Shown: positions 25,643 through 33,692 of the stretch, in pieces
Layout: every line of letters starts with the position of its first letter
Numbering within the stretch: the first letter of the stretch is position 1
Program-made: the position numbers and the translations under genes
Notes under the pieces: generated by a model
What the model was told of the DNA's origin: nothing
Seen by the model: only the letters and a program-made list of their open reading frames with translations
Database searches by the model: none
NCBI GenBank assembly: GCA_003516285.1
Contig: DPCK01000029.1
Span: 1,082 to 41,902 of the forward strand
Length of the DNA: 40,821 bases
Origin: Lutibacter sp.
Lineage (GTDB): Bacteria; Bacteroidota; Bacteroidia; Flavobacteriales; Flavobacteriaceae
Direction of reading: 5' to 3'

Positions 25643-26059
25643 TTAAATTCGAAAAATTTGATATAAAATATTGAAGTTGTGTGTATTTGGCGGAGGAAAG
25701 TAATTTTTGAAATGCGTTGATCTGTTTTCTTTTTGGGAAAAAAAAGCAGCATAAATTAAAACAAATAATGATAAATCTTTTTGTTTATTAAATAATTTTA
25801 TGGGAGATTCTTTTTCAAATATAGACCCATTTAGGAGATGAATTTCATCTTTACAACACGATTTTTTTGAAAAAGAAGTGATGTCATTTTCTGCCATACA
25901 GCATTCCGCTTCCATTCCGCATTTTTCAGCTTTTCCTAAAAGGGACTCAGAATAAATTTGTCCACCACAGAAGTGCTTTTCAAGGGTAAATGACACAGAT
26001 GAAAACAGCAACAATGCCGTTAAAAAAAATGCTAATATTTTGGTTAAAATACTTTTCAA
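25643..26059 (-). CDS. HYC_CC_PP family small Cys-rich protein
   Basis: 138 residues. A hydrophobic N-terminal segment (about 5-24) is followed by HFC (29-31), C47, the CC pairs at 53-54 and 68-69, and a C-terminal FPPPNTH motif. This is the order for which the HYC_CC_PP family is named (His-x-Cys, Cys-Cys, Pro-Pro). These proteins recur next to copper-handling genes in flavobacteria. The cysteines would face the periplasm and could bind Cu(I) or other soft metals. The mechanism is not known. It lies between the haem_bd gene and DUF4382 with AT-rich spacers of about 120-135 bases on both sides, so it may have its own promoter. Confidence 0.8.
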   Translation of the reverse strand: MKSILTKILAFFLTALLLFSSVSFTLEKHFCGGQIYSESLLGKAEKCGMEAECCMAENDITSFSKKSCCKDEIHLLNGSIFEKESPIKLFNKQKDLSLFVLIYAAFFSQKENRSTHFKNYFPPPNTHNFNILYQIFRI

Positions 26060-26194
26060 ATTAAAATTTATTTTAATTCGAAATTAATCAATTTATGATT
26101 AAGATCTTATGATATATATCAGACCGTTAATGAGTCATTTATCCTTGATGGATTGTTTCAACAACAATTCTGTCCATTTTAAAAAATTTTAAAG

Positions 26195-26650
26195 TTACGG
26201 AAGGCTGTCTCTTAATTGAATAAACCATTTGGCCAATAGTTCCTTATTTTTTTCTGAAAGTTTAGCATCTTTATGAATTAATTTGTAAGACCAAAGTGGC
26301 ATTTCATCCTCTTCAATCTGATTTATAATAGATTTTAATTTGCTTTTTTGCCTGCGTTTTGAATAGATGCCGAATTCACTAAAATTCAACTGTTTTTTGC
26401 CTTCTTTAATATGATTTTCCAATAGCCAACTTACAGGTTGAATTTTATCGTACCAAGGATAGTTGGTGTTATTGCTGTGGCAATCGTAACATGAGGTTTT
26501 GAGCAGATTTCGAACATTATTTGGTGCTGTAAAAGTTTTTAAAAAATCTGTTTCAAGTACTTCATTGCTTTGATTGCGGGCTGTGGGCATAAATTGAATA
26601 CCCACAACTGCAATCAATAATAAAAGAATCGCTTTTTTAAAAAGACTCAC
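26195..26650 (-). CDS. Haem-binding domain protein (haem_bd, CxxCH), copy 1
   Basis: 151 residues with an N-terminal membrane anchor or signal (about 6-21, ending GIQFMPTARNQ) and the c-type haem motif CYDCH at 54-58, then NNTNYPWYDKIQPVSWLLENHI and EDEMPLWSY, whose Met is a candidate axial ligand. Periplasmic. The start codon is GTG at 26648-26650, immediately after the TAA of the DUF3347 gene (sequence TAAGTGAG), so the two are translationally coupled. A close paralogue is encoded at 32530-32982 with the same neighbour. A role in redox chemistry of copper or in sensing is possible; none is demonstrated by the sequence. Confidence 0.85.
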   Translation of the reverse strand: MSLFKKAILLLLIAVVGIQFMPTARNQSNEVLETDFLKTFTAPNNVRNLLKTSCYDCHSNNTNYPWYDKIQPVSWLLENHIKEGKKQLNFSEFGIYSKRRQKSKLKSIINQIEEDEMPLWSYKLIHKDAKLSEKNKELLAKWFIQLRDSLP

Positions 26651-27217
26651 TTAGTTTATTTGCTTTTGGACAGAACCGCATTTTAACATTTTACTTCCAA
26701 AATAAGGATTGTTAATTTCTTCGGTTTCACTCAACCATATGGCACCTTTGTTATTACTCGCCATCGGGCAAAAATCTTGGTAGAGCGTTTTGTCTGTTCC
26801 AACCAAAGCAATTATATCGTTCACATCTTTGCTTAATTCTTCAAAGTGTTCCCTTTGGTGGTCAATAGGATTTTTTACGATATGCTCTGCGTGTTCCTTT
26901 GCACTTTCAGCTATTTCCATATATTTTGTGTGCTGACTCTCTGTGAGTTTATCCATTTCAAAATTTGAAAATGCGATAAGCATCATTTCTCCGCCTTCGG
27001 CAGCTTTCTCGCTATCCTCATTAACCAAGGCATTCTTTAATACCATATAACCATCAATGATGGCTGATGTTAAATCACTTTTTTGAGTAGTGGCGTCTGC
27101 CTGAATTTCTTTTGAATTCACATCATTTGATTCTGCTTGTTTTGCATCATTTTTACAAGCACTTAAAAATAGTATCGCAAATGCGACTGCATAAATTGAA
27201 TTTTTCATTTTTTTCAT
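26651..27217 (-). CDS. DUF3347 lipoprotein, copy 1
   Basis: 188 residues with lipoprotein signal LFLSACKND (Cys21). The DUF3347 domain (about 50-185) is a four-helix-like region with AEHIVKNPIDHQREHFEELS near 115-134 and the C-terminal motif FCPMASNNKGAIWLS ... NPYFGSKMLKCG (Cys150, Cys180 and nearby Met). The same domain is fused to CusB in this island and occurs in a second lipoprotein. The conserved Cys, Met and His suggest a soft-metal site in the periplasm, probably for Cu(I) or Ag(I). The start MKKMKNS was used; starting at Met4 is equally possible. Directly followed by the haem_bd gene. Confidence 0.85.
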   Translation of the reverse strand: MKKMKNSIYAVAFAILFLSACKNDAKQAESNDVNSKEIQADATTQKSDLTSAIIDGYMVLKNALVNEDSEKAAEGGEMMLIAFSNFEMDKLTESQHTKYMEIAESAKEHAEHIVKNPIDHQREHFEELSKDVNDIIALVGTDKTLYQDFCPMASNNKGAIWLSETEEINNPYFGSKMLKCGSVQKQIN

Positions 27218-27234
27218 TTTAATAGTTAATAATT

Positions 27235-29739
27235 TTATTTTTCTAAAGAAACACTTCTTAATCGAAGTGAATTTGCAATCACTGAAACAGAGCTAAAACT
27301 CATCGCCAAAGCCGCAATAATAGGAGACAATAACAGTCCAAATATTGGGAATAAAACCCCTGCGGCAATCGGTACGCCCAATACATTGTAAACAAAGGAG
27401 AAAAACAGATTTTGTTTGATGTTTTTCATCACGGCGTGACTTAAATTTTTTGCTTTTACAATTCCTTGCAAATCGCCTTTTACCAAGGTAATTGCAGCGC
27501 TTTCAATAGCCACATCGGTTCCTGTTCCCATCGCAATGCCAACATTTGATTGGGCAAGAGCGGGCGCGTCATTGATGCCATCACCGGCCATAGCCACAAT
27601 TTTTCCTTTGGCTTGCAGATTTTTAATAAATTTCAATTTATCTTCAGGTAAAAAACCTGCTTTAAAATTGGTTAAATGCAACGCGTCGGCAACCGCTTTG
27701 GCAGTATTTTCATTGTCGCCCGTTATCATTATGACTTCAATTCCTTGCTCCATCAAATTTTTAATGGCGGCTGCACTGGTTTTTTTAATGGCATCTGTGA
27801 TACTTACGTAACCCAAGGCTTTTTGATCTACTGAAATATACGAAACCGTTTTTCCTAATTTTTGTTCGGCTAAAATTTGGGTTTCTAAATCATTTGGAAT
27901 CACTGCTTTTATTTTTTCCATCAGTTTTTTGTTACCCAAAGCCACTTTGTTTTTGGCAACAGTGCCAATAACGCCCATTCCTGCCACCGCTTCAAAATCA
28001 TCAACTTTAGAAAGTTTTGATTTGTTTTCTTTGGCATAATTTACTACGGCTTGCGCCAATGGATGTTCGCTGTATTGGTTTAAGGAAGCAATTTGATGCA
28101 ATAAAATTTCTGAATCTCCTTCCAAGGCAACCACTTTTTCAACAGATGGTTTTCCTTCGGTAAGCGTCCCTGTTTTATCGGTAATCAAAACATTTACCTT
28201 GTTCATCATTTCAAGCGCTTCGGCATTTTTGATTAAAATTCCGCTTTGGGCGCCCTTGCCAACCCCAACCATAACTGACATAGGTGTGGCCAGTCCCAAT
28301 GCACACGGACAAGCGATAATCAGTACCGCTACTGCATTCACAAAAGCATAAACCATGGCGTCAGGCTCTGGCCCAAAATAAGCCCAAACAATAAAGGTGA
28401 TGATGGAAACTCCCACAACAATGGGCACAAAATATTTTGAAATGGTATCAGCCAATTTTTGGATAGGCGCTCTGGACCTGCTTGCGTCGCTTACCATTTT
28501 AATAATTTGTGACAACAAAGTTTCCGATCCCACGCGTTCCGCTTTCATCACAAAAGATTTTGTACCGTTTATGGTTCCCGAACTTACTTTATCATCAACA
28601 GTTTTGTCAACAGGAATGGGTTCTCCCGAAATCATAGATTCATCAATGCTGCTGCTTCCTTCAACAATAATACCATCTACAGGAATTTTTTCTCCCGGTT
28701 TTACGCGCAATAAATCATCTTTTTTGATTGATCGAATGGATACAATTTTATCCTCGCCATCAACCACCAAAGTGGCTTCAGATGGCGCCAATTTCAACAA
28801 TTCTTTGATGGCGCCACTTGTTTTGCTGTGCGCACGGGCTTCCAGCAATTGGCCCAACAACACCAAAGCTAAAATAACGGCCGTTGCTTCAAAATATAAG
28901 TCTACGCCGCCCATGTCACTTTTAAATTCCTGCGGAAAAACATTGGGGAACAGGAGTGCGACAATGCTAAATAAGAATGCGGCTGCTGTTCCAATACCCA
29001 CCAAAGTGAACATATTCAAATTCCAGGTAATGATCGATTTCCAGGCACGTACGTAAAACATCCAACAAGTATAAAAAACAATGGGAAGTGTTAGTACAAA
29101 TTGCGACCAATCCCAATAAATTTGTGGCATGATTTTCATTAGCGGGTTAGCAGGAAGATGCATGGCCATGGAAATAATAAGAACAGGGAGAGCAAAAACA
29201 ACGGATATTTTCATTTTTTTCAACAACCTCATATAGGTTTTACCCTCCTCACTTTCCGTAGCTTCTATTGGCACCAAATCCATTCCGCAAATTGGGCATG
29301 AACCTGGGTCATCCCTAATAATTTCGGGATGCATCGGGCAAGTATACTGTGTTGCGCTAACGGCTTTTGGCTGCTCAATTAAATCCATGCCGCAAACGGG
29401 ACAATCACCTGCCTTGTCGTACGTTTTTTCACCTTCACAGTGCATTGGGCAATAAAAAATTCCGTTTCCGTCTTTTATTGGCTTTATGGCTACAGTTTTT
29501 TCTGTTTTTTCGTTGGCGCTATTTGGATCAAAATCTGTAATGGAATAATGCAATCCTGCTTTCAAAAATTCTTGCTGAAACGTTTCTGTTGAAATATGGT
29601 TTTCCATTTCAACTTCCGCGATTCCTTCCTCTAAATTAACAGTCGCTTTTAATACACCTTTTATATTGTTTAAGGTATCTTCAACATTGGTTCTGCAACC
29701 ATTGCAGGTCATTCCGATAATTTTATAGGTGTGTTTCAT
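27235..29739 (-). CDS. copA: Copper-translocating P1B-type ATPase with HMA and two heavy-metal-binding motifs
   Basis: 834 residues, exports monovalent copper (or silver) from cytoplasm to periplasm using ATP. The N-terminal HMA domain has GMTCNGC (Cys12, Cys15). Two YHS-like heavy-metal-binding domains follow near residues 92-118 ([16 protein letters not shown] ... CPVCGMDL) and 131-155 (YTCPMHPE ... CPICGMDL). The transmembrane part starts near 175. The ion-site motif is CPC (about 476-478), phosphorylation motif DKTGTLT (about 518) and hinge GDGINDAP (about 715). The last helices carry YN and [16 protein letters not shown], the residues that mark the Cu(I) subgroup P1B-1. All catalytic motifs are intact. 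It lies in the middle of the island, after the Met-rich gene and its terminator. Confidence 0.95.
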   Translation of the reverse strand: MKHTYKIIGMTCNGCRTNVEDTLNNIKGVLKATVNLEEGIAEVEMENHISTETFQQEFLKAGLHYSITDFDPNSANEKTEKTVAIKPIKDGNGIFYCPMHCEGEKTYDKAGDCPVCGMDLIEQPKAVSATQYTCPMHPEIIRDDPGSCPICGMDLVPIEATESEEGKTYMRLLKKMKISVVFALPVLIISMAMHLPANPLMKIMPQIYWDWSQFVLTLPIVFYTCWMFYVRAWKSIITWNLNMFTLVGIGTAAAFLFSIVALLFPNVFPQEFKSDMGGVDLYFEATAVILALVLLGQLLEARAHSKTSGAIKELLKLAPSEATLVVDGEDKIVSIRSIKKDDLLRVKPGEKIPVDGIIVEGSSSIDESMISGEPIPVDKTVDDKVSSGTINGTKSFVMKAERVGSETLLSQIIKMVSDASRSRAPIQKLADTISKYFVPIVVGVSIITFIVWAYFGPEPDAMVYAFVNAVAVLIIACPCALGLATPMSVMVGVGKGAQSGILIKNAEALEMMNKVNVLITDKTGTLTEGKPSVEKVVALEGDSEILLHQIASLNQYSEHPLAQAVVNYAKENKSKLSKVDDFEAVAGMGVIGTVAKNKVALGNKKLMEKIKAVIPNDLETQILAEQKLGKTVSYISVDQKALGYVSITDAIKKTSAAAIKNLMEQGIEVIMITGDNENTAKAVADALHLTNFKAGFLPEDKLKFIKNLQAKGKIVAMAGDGINDAPALAQSNVGIAMGTGTDVAIESAAITLVKGDLQGIVKAKNLSHAVMKNIKQNLFFSFVYNVLGVPIAAGVLFPIFGLLLSPIIAALAMSFSSVSVIANSLRLRSVSLEK

Positions 29740-29947
29740 TATAATTTGTTATATGGTTTAATCTAATATTTATGTCTTTTCATATTATAGGCGCAATTTT
29801 AATAGATGCAATATTTCATAGTTTTGTATTAATATTGCCTTAACCTAATCACCATTTATCATAACTGTGTTCATTCCCAATCTTATATTTTTATTGTTGG
29901 CTATCGATTTTAAGATCTTAAAGACAGTTTCCCGGGAAGCATCAAAA

Positions 29948-29977
29948 TTATACTTCCCGCATTTGCAGGAAGTATAA
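29948..29977 (-). terminator. Terminator after the Met-rich gene
   Basis: Arms 29948-29957 (TTATACTTCC) and 29968-29977 around CGCATTTGCA, which can itself pair further. On the minus strand the stem is followed by TTTTG. It lies 8 bases beyond the Met-rich gene stop. The roughly 200 bases from here to copA have no clear TAnnTTTG promoter. Confidence 0.7.
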
Positions 29978-29984
29978 AAAGGTC

Positions 29985-30527
29985 TTATTTTTTTTCCATT
30001 TTTGATTGATGATCCTTCATTTTTTTCTTCATCATTTCCATCATCTTAGGATTCTCGTGCATCATCATCATCATTTTATCCATCATCTTTTCCATCATTT
30101 CGGGATTCTCCATTATTTTACTGTGCATCTTCTCCATCATAGCTTCTTTTTCTGCAGGATCCTCCATCATTTTTTTTCTCATTTTTTCCTGCATCTTTTT
30201 TTGCATCTCAGGATTATTTTCCATTTTTTCCTGCATCATTTTCTCCATTTTTTCCTTCATCTCCGGATTTTCTTTCATCATTTCCTTCATTTTCCCATCC
30301 TCCATCATTTTCATATGATTCTTCATCATCAACATTTGGGCAACTTTATTGCCACCTGCAACTTCTAAAAATTCAGAGAATTTAACAGGATCTGAAATTA
30401 TGTTTTGATATAGTTGCTTACGATTTTCATCATTTTGTAAGGTTTCAGAGGCATTAAAAGTAGATTTGCAACTGACTATTAATAATAACAGTGTTGCAAT
30501 CATTGAAAGTTTTAAAATGTTTTTCAT
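29985..30527 (-). CDS. Methionine-rich lipoprotein, probable Cu(I)/Ag(I)-binding
   Basis: 180 residues. Lipoprotein signal with Cys20 (LLIVSC). Residues 21-64 are ordinary. From Met65 to the end, 38 of 116 residues are Met, almost all the rest Lys, Glu, Asn, Asp, Pro, plus a few His. The motif (M/K)ENPEM or a variant recurs (KENPEM, ENNPEM, MENPEM, HENPKM), with MM/KMM clusters between them and one run of five Met. This predicts charged helices with stripes of thioether ligands for soft monovalent metals, tethered to a membrane on the periplasmic side. No family is recognised beyond low-complexity Met-rich proteins. It follows a small HMA protein, and a decayed copy of the same pair lies upstream. 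The opposite strand shows a long His/Phe-rich frame that is only the complement of the ATG codons. Confidence 0.85.
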   Translation of the reverse strand: MKNILKLSMIATLLLLIVSCKSTFNASETLQNDENRKQLYQNIISDPVKFSEFLEVAGGNKVAQMLMMKNHMKMMEDGKMKEMMKENPEMKEKMEKMMQEKMENNPEMQKKMQEKMRKKMMEDPAEKEAMMEKMHSKIMENPEMMEKMMDKMMMMMHENPKMMEMMKKKMKDHQSKMEKK

Positions 30528-30635
30528 AATAAATTAAATTTAAGTTAATATTTATTGAGAATCAAAACTTGACAGCTTTGGTTGTGGCGTTATAATTTGC
30601 CTCATTAGTATTTTATTGTTGTAAAAGGGTTTAGG

Positions 30636-30890
30636 CTATCCACAACAACATCCACCTTTTTTTGGGGAGGGAGTTTTTGATCTATCCTCACCAATACTAT
30701 AATTACCAGCCTTTGATAAAGCGGCATTAAGTTGATCTAAAGAAACAGAATCAGCTTTTTCAATAATTGCTTCTGGTGGATTCAAACTCACTTGCACTGA
30801 GGTTACGCCATGAACTTCTTGTAAAGTTTTTTCTACAGTTTGCTTGCAGCTTCCGCAAGACATACCATTAATATTAAATGTTTGTTTCAT
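30636..30890 (-). CDS. Small HMA-domain metallochaperone with CCC tail
   Basis: 84 residues, one heavy-metal-associated domain with GMSCGSC (Cys12, Cys15), then a short Pro/Lys linker and the C-terminal GGCCCG (Cys81-83). There is no signal peptide, so it is likely a cytoplasmic copper chaperone that could load the CopA HMA domain. The CCC tail is an extra potential metal site not found in ordinary CopZ. It lies 108 bases upstream of the Met-rich gene. A clearly decayed paralogue with the same surroundings lies at 31190-31395. Confidence 0.88.
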   Translation of the reverse strand: MKQTFNINGMSCGSCKQTVEKTLQEVHGVTSVQVSLNPPEAIIEKADSVSLDQLNAALSKAGNYSIGEDRSKTPSPKKGGCCCG

Positions 30891-30936
30891 AATTTTAGGG
30901 TTTTTATTAATATTATTAACTTTGTTTTATTGGTTA

Positions 30937-31065
30937 TTACTGACGGATCGAATGTTTTTTATCTTTAAACTCTAATTCTTTCATCATTTCAGGATTCTCT
31001 TGCTATTTCTATGATGATTCTAAGTATTTCTACTTTTATAACTTTTTCAGGAACTTTTTTTGTGC
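30937..31065 (-). pseudogene. Remnant of a second Met-rich gene
   Basis: Reading the minus strand from 30999, the frame encodes ENPEMMKELEFKDKKHSIRQ then stop (30937-30939), matching the ENPKMMEMMKKK end of the intact Met-rich protein. Upstream of this the frame is broken, and former ATG codons appear as ATC/ATA or shifted (around 31000-31065). It sits downstream of the decayed HMA gene in the same order as the intact pair. The match is short, so the assignment rests on motif plus position. Confidence 0.6.
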
Positions 31066-31189
31066 TTTCTGTTTAGCTGTTCACTTTAAACTTGTAGGCG
31101 TTATTAAAGTTAATAATTTCAACGTTTAAAAGTACCGGTTTTGATCGTTATTTATGTTACACCATTCAGTTAAGAAGTTATAAAATTCC

Positions 31190-31395
31190 CACATTCCATA
31201 GATATAATTACAGGCCTTAAATAAAGCGGTATTTTGTTGATTTAAACAATTGAATCAGAAATTCTAATAATGGTGTCTGAAGGATTCTAGCTCACTTGCG
31301 CAGAGGTTACCCCATTTATTCCCTGTAAAGCTTTTTCCGCTGTTTGCCTTCAGCTTTCGTAAGCCATGCCATTAATTTTAAATTTTTGTTTTCAT
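31190..31395 (-). pseudogene. Decayed duplicate of the small HMA gene
   Basis: Aligned to the intact gene at 30636-30890, the minus strand from ATG 31395 reads MK, one inserted base, then QKFKINGMAYES, stop, RQTAEKALQGINGVTSAQVS, stop, NPSDTIIRISDSIV, stop. It carries a frameshift and at least three in-frame stops, and both metal-binding cysteines are lost (MSCGSC has become MAYES-stop). DNA similarity is obvious along most of the length (for example GTAACCTC, GCAAGTGAG). Together with the Met-rich remnant downstream it shows a tandem duplication of the HMA + Met-rich unit with one copy dead. Confidence 0.85.
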
Positions 31396-31430
31396 GATTT
31401 TAAGGTTATTATTAATATTTACGAGTACTA

Positions 31431-31829
31431 TTATTCAACTTTTTTCATATCCACTTTTTTTAGATCCATTTTGCATTTCGGACAAGAACCTGATTTGTCG
31501 TAAGTTTTTTCACCTTCGCATTTCATTGGACAAGCGTACATTTCAGCCATTTTATCATGGTTCATACCGCATTCCATTTTTGCTGAATCCGATTTCATTC
31601 CCGCACAACATGCTGGTTTTTTAGTGGTCTCCGTTTTTTTTAAGTCCATGTTGCATTTCGGACAAGAACCTGCCTTGTCATAAGTTTTTTCTCCTTCACA
31701 TTTCATGGGACAAGCGAAAGCGGCTTTTTCTGTTTTTTCAACTTTCATTTTTGCTTTTTCTTGGGCTTTTACGGTTGACATTGTAAATAGTCCGATTGAC
31801 AATACTGCGATTAAAATTTTTGTTTTCAT
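31431..31829 (-). CDS. Secreted protein with two heavy-metal-binding motifs
   Basis: 132 residues. A signal peptide ends at about residue 23 (STVKAQ). Two near-identical metal-binding units have the pattern [13 protein letters not shown](A/S)GSCPKC, with cysteines 40/44/56/59 and 100/104/116/119, each followed by (N/K)MDLKK. The linker (66-98) adds CC (74-75), Cys87, His91 and several Met. The units match the first of the two in CopA. Periplasmic metal storage or transfer is likely. Its first 28 residues are nearly the same as those of the next upstream gene, which carries a different type of unit, so the two arose by duplication and domain exchange. Confidence 0.85.
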   Translation of the reverse strand: MKTKILIAVLSIGLFTMSTVKAQEKAKMKVEKTEKAAFACPMKCEGEKTYDKAGSCPKCNMDLKKTETTKKPACCAGMKSDSAKMECGMNHDKMAEMYACPMKCEGEKTYDKSGSCPKCKMDLKKVDMKKVE

Positions 31830-31865
31830 AATGTTTATATTTTAATATTTTATGTAGTGCCTGTG

Positions 31866-31938
31866 TAAGAAAAAGGAATGAAATTCAAAATGATCAGTTA
31901 GGAAAATCATTGTTAACGGGGCATATTCCTTTTTCTTA
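31866..31938. repeat. Long inverted repeat between the two metal-binding paralogues
   Basis: Perfect 14-bp arms, TAAGAAAAAGGAAT (31866-31879) and its complement (31925-31938), 45 bases apart. A second inverted repeat, AATGAT (31889-31894)/ATCATT (31906-31911), is nested inside, so the whole can fold as a branched hairpin. It lies in the spacer after the 31960 gene and before the 31829 start. It could be a terminator/attenuator or a small non-autonomous element. Confidence 0.55.
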
Positions 31939-31959
31939 ACATCAGGACTTTTTATTAAT

Positions 31960-32508
31960 TTATTGATGTCTATGATTTTTATGGGTATCTTTTTCTTTTA
32001 CATCAATTTTTTTAAATTCCATTCCGCATTTTGGACATTTACCCTGATTGTCGCTTACTTCGGAAGGGTGCATATCGCAAAAATAGGTTTCAACAACTTT
32101 GGCATGTTTCGCTTTTATTGAATTATTTTTCAAATTCATCTGTTTTGTGACTAGTGCCATTCCACATTTTGAACATTCGCCGGGTTTGCCGCTTATTTCA
32201 TCCGAATGCATTGTGCACGTATAAGTATTGTTCATTTTCATTTCCATTTTTTTTAACTCCATATCACATTTTGGGCATTTTCCTGGCTTAGCACTTTTTA
32301 CATCTGCGTGCATTGGGCAAGTGTACATACTGTCAATTTCCATAAGTTCACGTTTTATTTCTATTTCTTTGCTTTTGTCCATCATTTTCATTTTACTATG
32401 AACCATTTTCATAGTGTCTTGTTTCATTTTTGCTTTTTCTTGGGATTTTACGGTTGACATCGTAAAAACGCCTATTGACATTACTGCTATTAAAATTTTT
32501 GTTTTCAT
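31960..32508 (-). CDS. Secreted protein with three heavy-metal-binding motifs and Met/His-rich segment
   Basis: 182 residues. A signal peptide ends near residue 23 (STVKSQ). A Met/Lys-rich stretch follows (28-61, including MKMVHSKMKMMDK). Three YHS-like units lie at 62-85 (YTCPMHADV ... CPKCDMEL), 96-119 (YTCTMHSDE ... CSKCGMAL) and 142-165 (YFCDMHPSE ... CPKCGMEF). The tail ends THKNHRHQ. Each unit supplies Cys, Met and His ligands. Periplasmic copper/silver binding is the natural reading; transfer partner unknown. It shares its signal peptide with the downstream paralogue but not its unit type. The haem_bd gene upstream ends 21 bases before this start. Confidence 0.85.
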   Translation of the reverse strand: MKTKILIAVMSIGVFTMSTVKSQEKAKMKQDTMKMVHSKMKMMDKSKEIEIKRELMEIDSMYTCPMHADVKSAKPGKCPKCDMELKKMEMKMNNTYTCTMHSDEISGKPGECSKCGMALVTKQMNLKNNSIKAKHAKVVETYFCDMHPSEVSDNQGKCPKCGMEFKKIDVKEKDTHKNHRHQ

Positions 32509-32529
32509 TTTTGTAGTTTTTAAAATTAT

Positions 32530-32982
32530 TTATAAATCTTCTAACATTTTGTTTATCCAATCTTCTATAGCTTTTTTTTCATTTTCTGAAAGTTTTGCAT
32601 CCCTTTGGATCCAAGTATAAGAGGCTAGAGGCATTTCACCATCTTTTACCTGACTTAAAATTGATTTAAATTTGCTTTTCCGCTTTCTTTCGGAATAAGA
32701 ACCAAATTCGTTAAAATTTAATTCTGCCTTTCCTTTTTTTATATGGTTTTGAATCATCCAACTTGCAGGCTGGATTTTATTGTACCACGGATAATAGGTA
32801 TTGTTGCTATGGCAATCATAGCAGGATGTTTTAAAAATTATTTCCACTTGTTCTGGAACATTGTAAACTTCCATTAAATCTGTAGAAGGAACAATATCGA
32901 TTTGGTTGCGGGTTGTGGGAATAAATTGAATTCCCAATAACGCCAACAACACAACTAATAATATGATTTTTAAAACCTTCAT
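32530..32982 (-). CDS. Haem-binding domain protein (haem_bd, CxxCH), copy 2
   Basis: 150 residues, paralogue of the 26195-26650 product with the same architecture: membrane-spanning signal ending GIQFIPTTRNQ, CYDCH at 54-58, NNTYYPWYNKIQPASW, and DGEMPLASYTW with a candidate axial Met. It uses ATG, 6 bases after the stop of the DUF3347 gene, so the pair is again coupled. The two copies are similar along their whole length but clearly diverged, so the duplication is not recent. Confidence 0.86.
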   Translation of the reverse strand: MKVLKIILLVVLLALLGIQFIPTTRNQIDIVPSTDLMEVYNVPEQVEIIFKTSCYDCHSNNTYYPWYNKIQPASWMIQNHIKKGKAELNFNEFGSYSERKRKSKFKSILSQVKDGEMPLASYTWIQRDAKLSENEKKAIEDWINKMLEDL

Positions 32983-32988
32983 GCATTA

Positions 32989-33633
32989 TTAAATTTCTTT
33001 TTTAACTGTTCCACAAGTCATCATTTTGCTGCCATAATAAGGATTTTTGACTTCTTTGTATTCGCTCAACCATATTGCACCTTTTTTGTTATTGTACATT
33101 GGGCAAAAGGTTTGGTAAAGTTTCCTGTCTGTACCGGTAATGGCTATCAAATCTTCAACATCCTTGCTCAGTATTTCAAAATGCTCCCTTTGGTGTTCCA
33201 TTTTTCCGCTGTTCCCTGAAATATGCTCAGCGTGTTCGCGTGCAGCGTCAAGGATTTCATTAACCTCTTTTTTTTGAGCTTCAACAATGGAAGAACTGTC
33301 AAATTGGTCAAAAGCGGTATATAAATTTTTACCGGCGGTTGCGGCTTTTTCAGTATCGTCTGCCACCAAAGCGTTTTTGATCTGCAGATAATTATCCAAA
33401 ATTGCAGAGATTTTTGAAGATTTTTGAGATCCATCCATCGTGTTATCATTTTGCATATTTTGATGATTCATCTCCATATTTTCATCGTCTGAGTGGTTTA
33501 TGGTGCTGTCGTTCATTTCCATATGATTTTCATTTTTAGAATCGTCACTTTTTTTAGTGTCTTTACAGGAAAATACAGTCAGGGTTACTAGCGCTATGGC
33601 CATTATTCCCAAGATTACTTTTAATTTTTTCAT
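32989..33633 (-). CDS. DUF3347 lipoprotein, copy 2, with His/Met-rich linker
   Basis: 214 residues. Lipoprotein signal at TVFSCKD (Cys23). Unlike copy 1 it has an extra segment at about 33-68 rich in His and Met (NENHMEMNDSTINHSD, NMEMNHQNMQN), a likely additional metal site. DUF3347 follows (about 75-212), with AREHAEHI ... HQREHFE and the C-terminal FCPMYNNKKGAIWLS ... NPYYGSKMMTCG motif. The 5' leader (33640-33684) is a near copy of sequence in front of the DUF2911 gene. Its product probably acts with the coupled haem_bd protein in the periplasm. Confidence 0.86.
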   Translation of the reverse strand: MKKLKVILGIMAIALVTLTVFSCKDTKKSDDSKNENHMEMNDSTINHSDDENMEMNHQNMQNDNTMDGSQKSSKISAILDNYLQIKNALVADDTEKAATAGKNLYTAFDQFDSSSIVEAQKKEVNEILDAAREHAEHISGNSGKMEHQREHFEILSKDVEDLIAITGTDRKLYQTFCPMYNNKKGAIWLSEYKEVKNPYYGSKMMTCGTVKKEI

Positions 33634-33639
33634 TTTTAA

Positions 33640-33684
33640 ATTGTTTTTATTTATTAATTATTAAGTGTTAAATAATTGATTAAG
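33640..33684 (-). repeat. Duplicated leader segment (matches 34312-34356)
   Basis: About 45 bases before the DUF3347 copy 2 start nearly match 34312-34356 before the DUF2911 start, differing at only a few positions. At 34312-34356 the sequence includes the last codons of the 42-residue membrane protein (INQLFNT, stop). Here the same frame still reads VALNQLFNT, stop, without the rest of the gene. This marks a duplication or recombination junction. Confidence 0.75.
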
Positions 33685-33692
33685 GGCTACTT

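Noticed and set aside
28397..29056. 219-codon plus-strand frame opposite copA
   Set aside because: It lies entirely within the intact ATPase gene. It is long only because Ile/Val/Ala-rich membrane codons read openly on the other strand.
30006..30368. Long plus-strand frame rich in His and Phe, which looks like a metal-binding protein
   Set aside because: It is the exact complement of the Met-rich gene: ATG codons read backwards give CAT (His) and the Lys/Glu codons give Phe/Leu. The minus gene has a signal peptide, a lipobox and island context; this frame has none.
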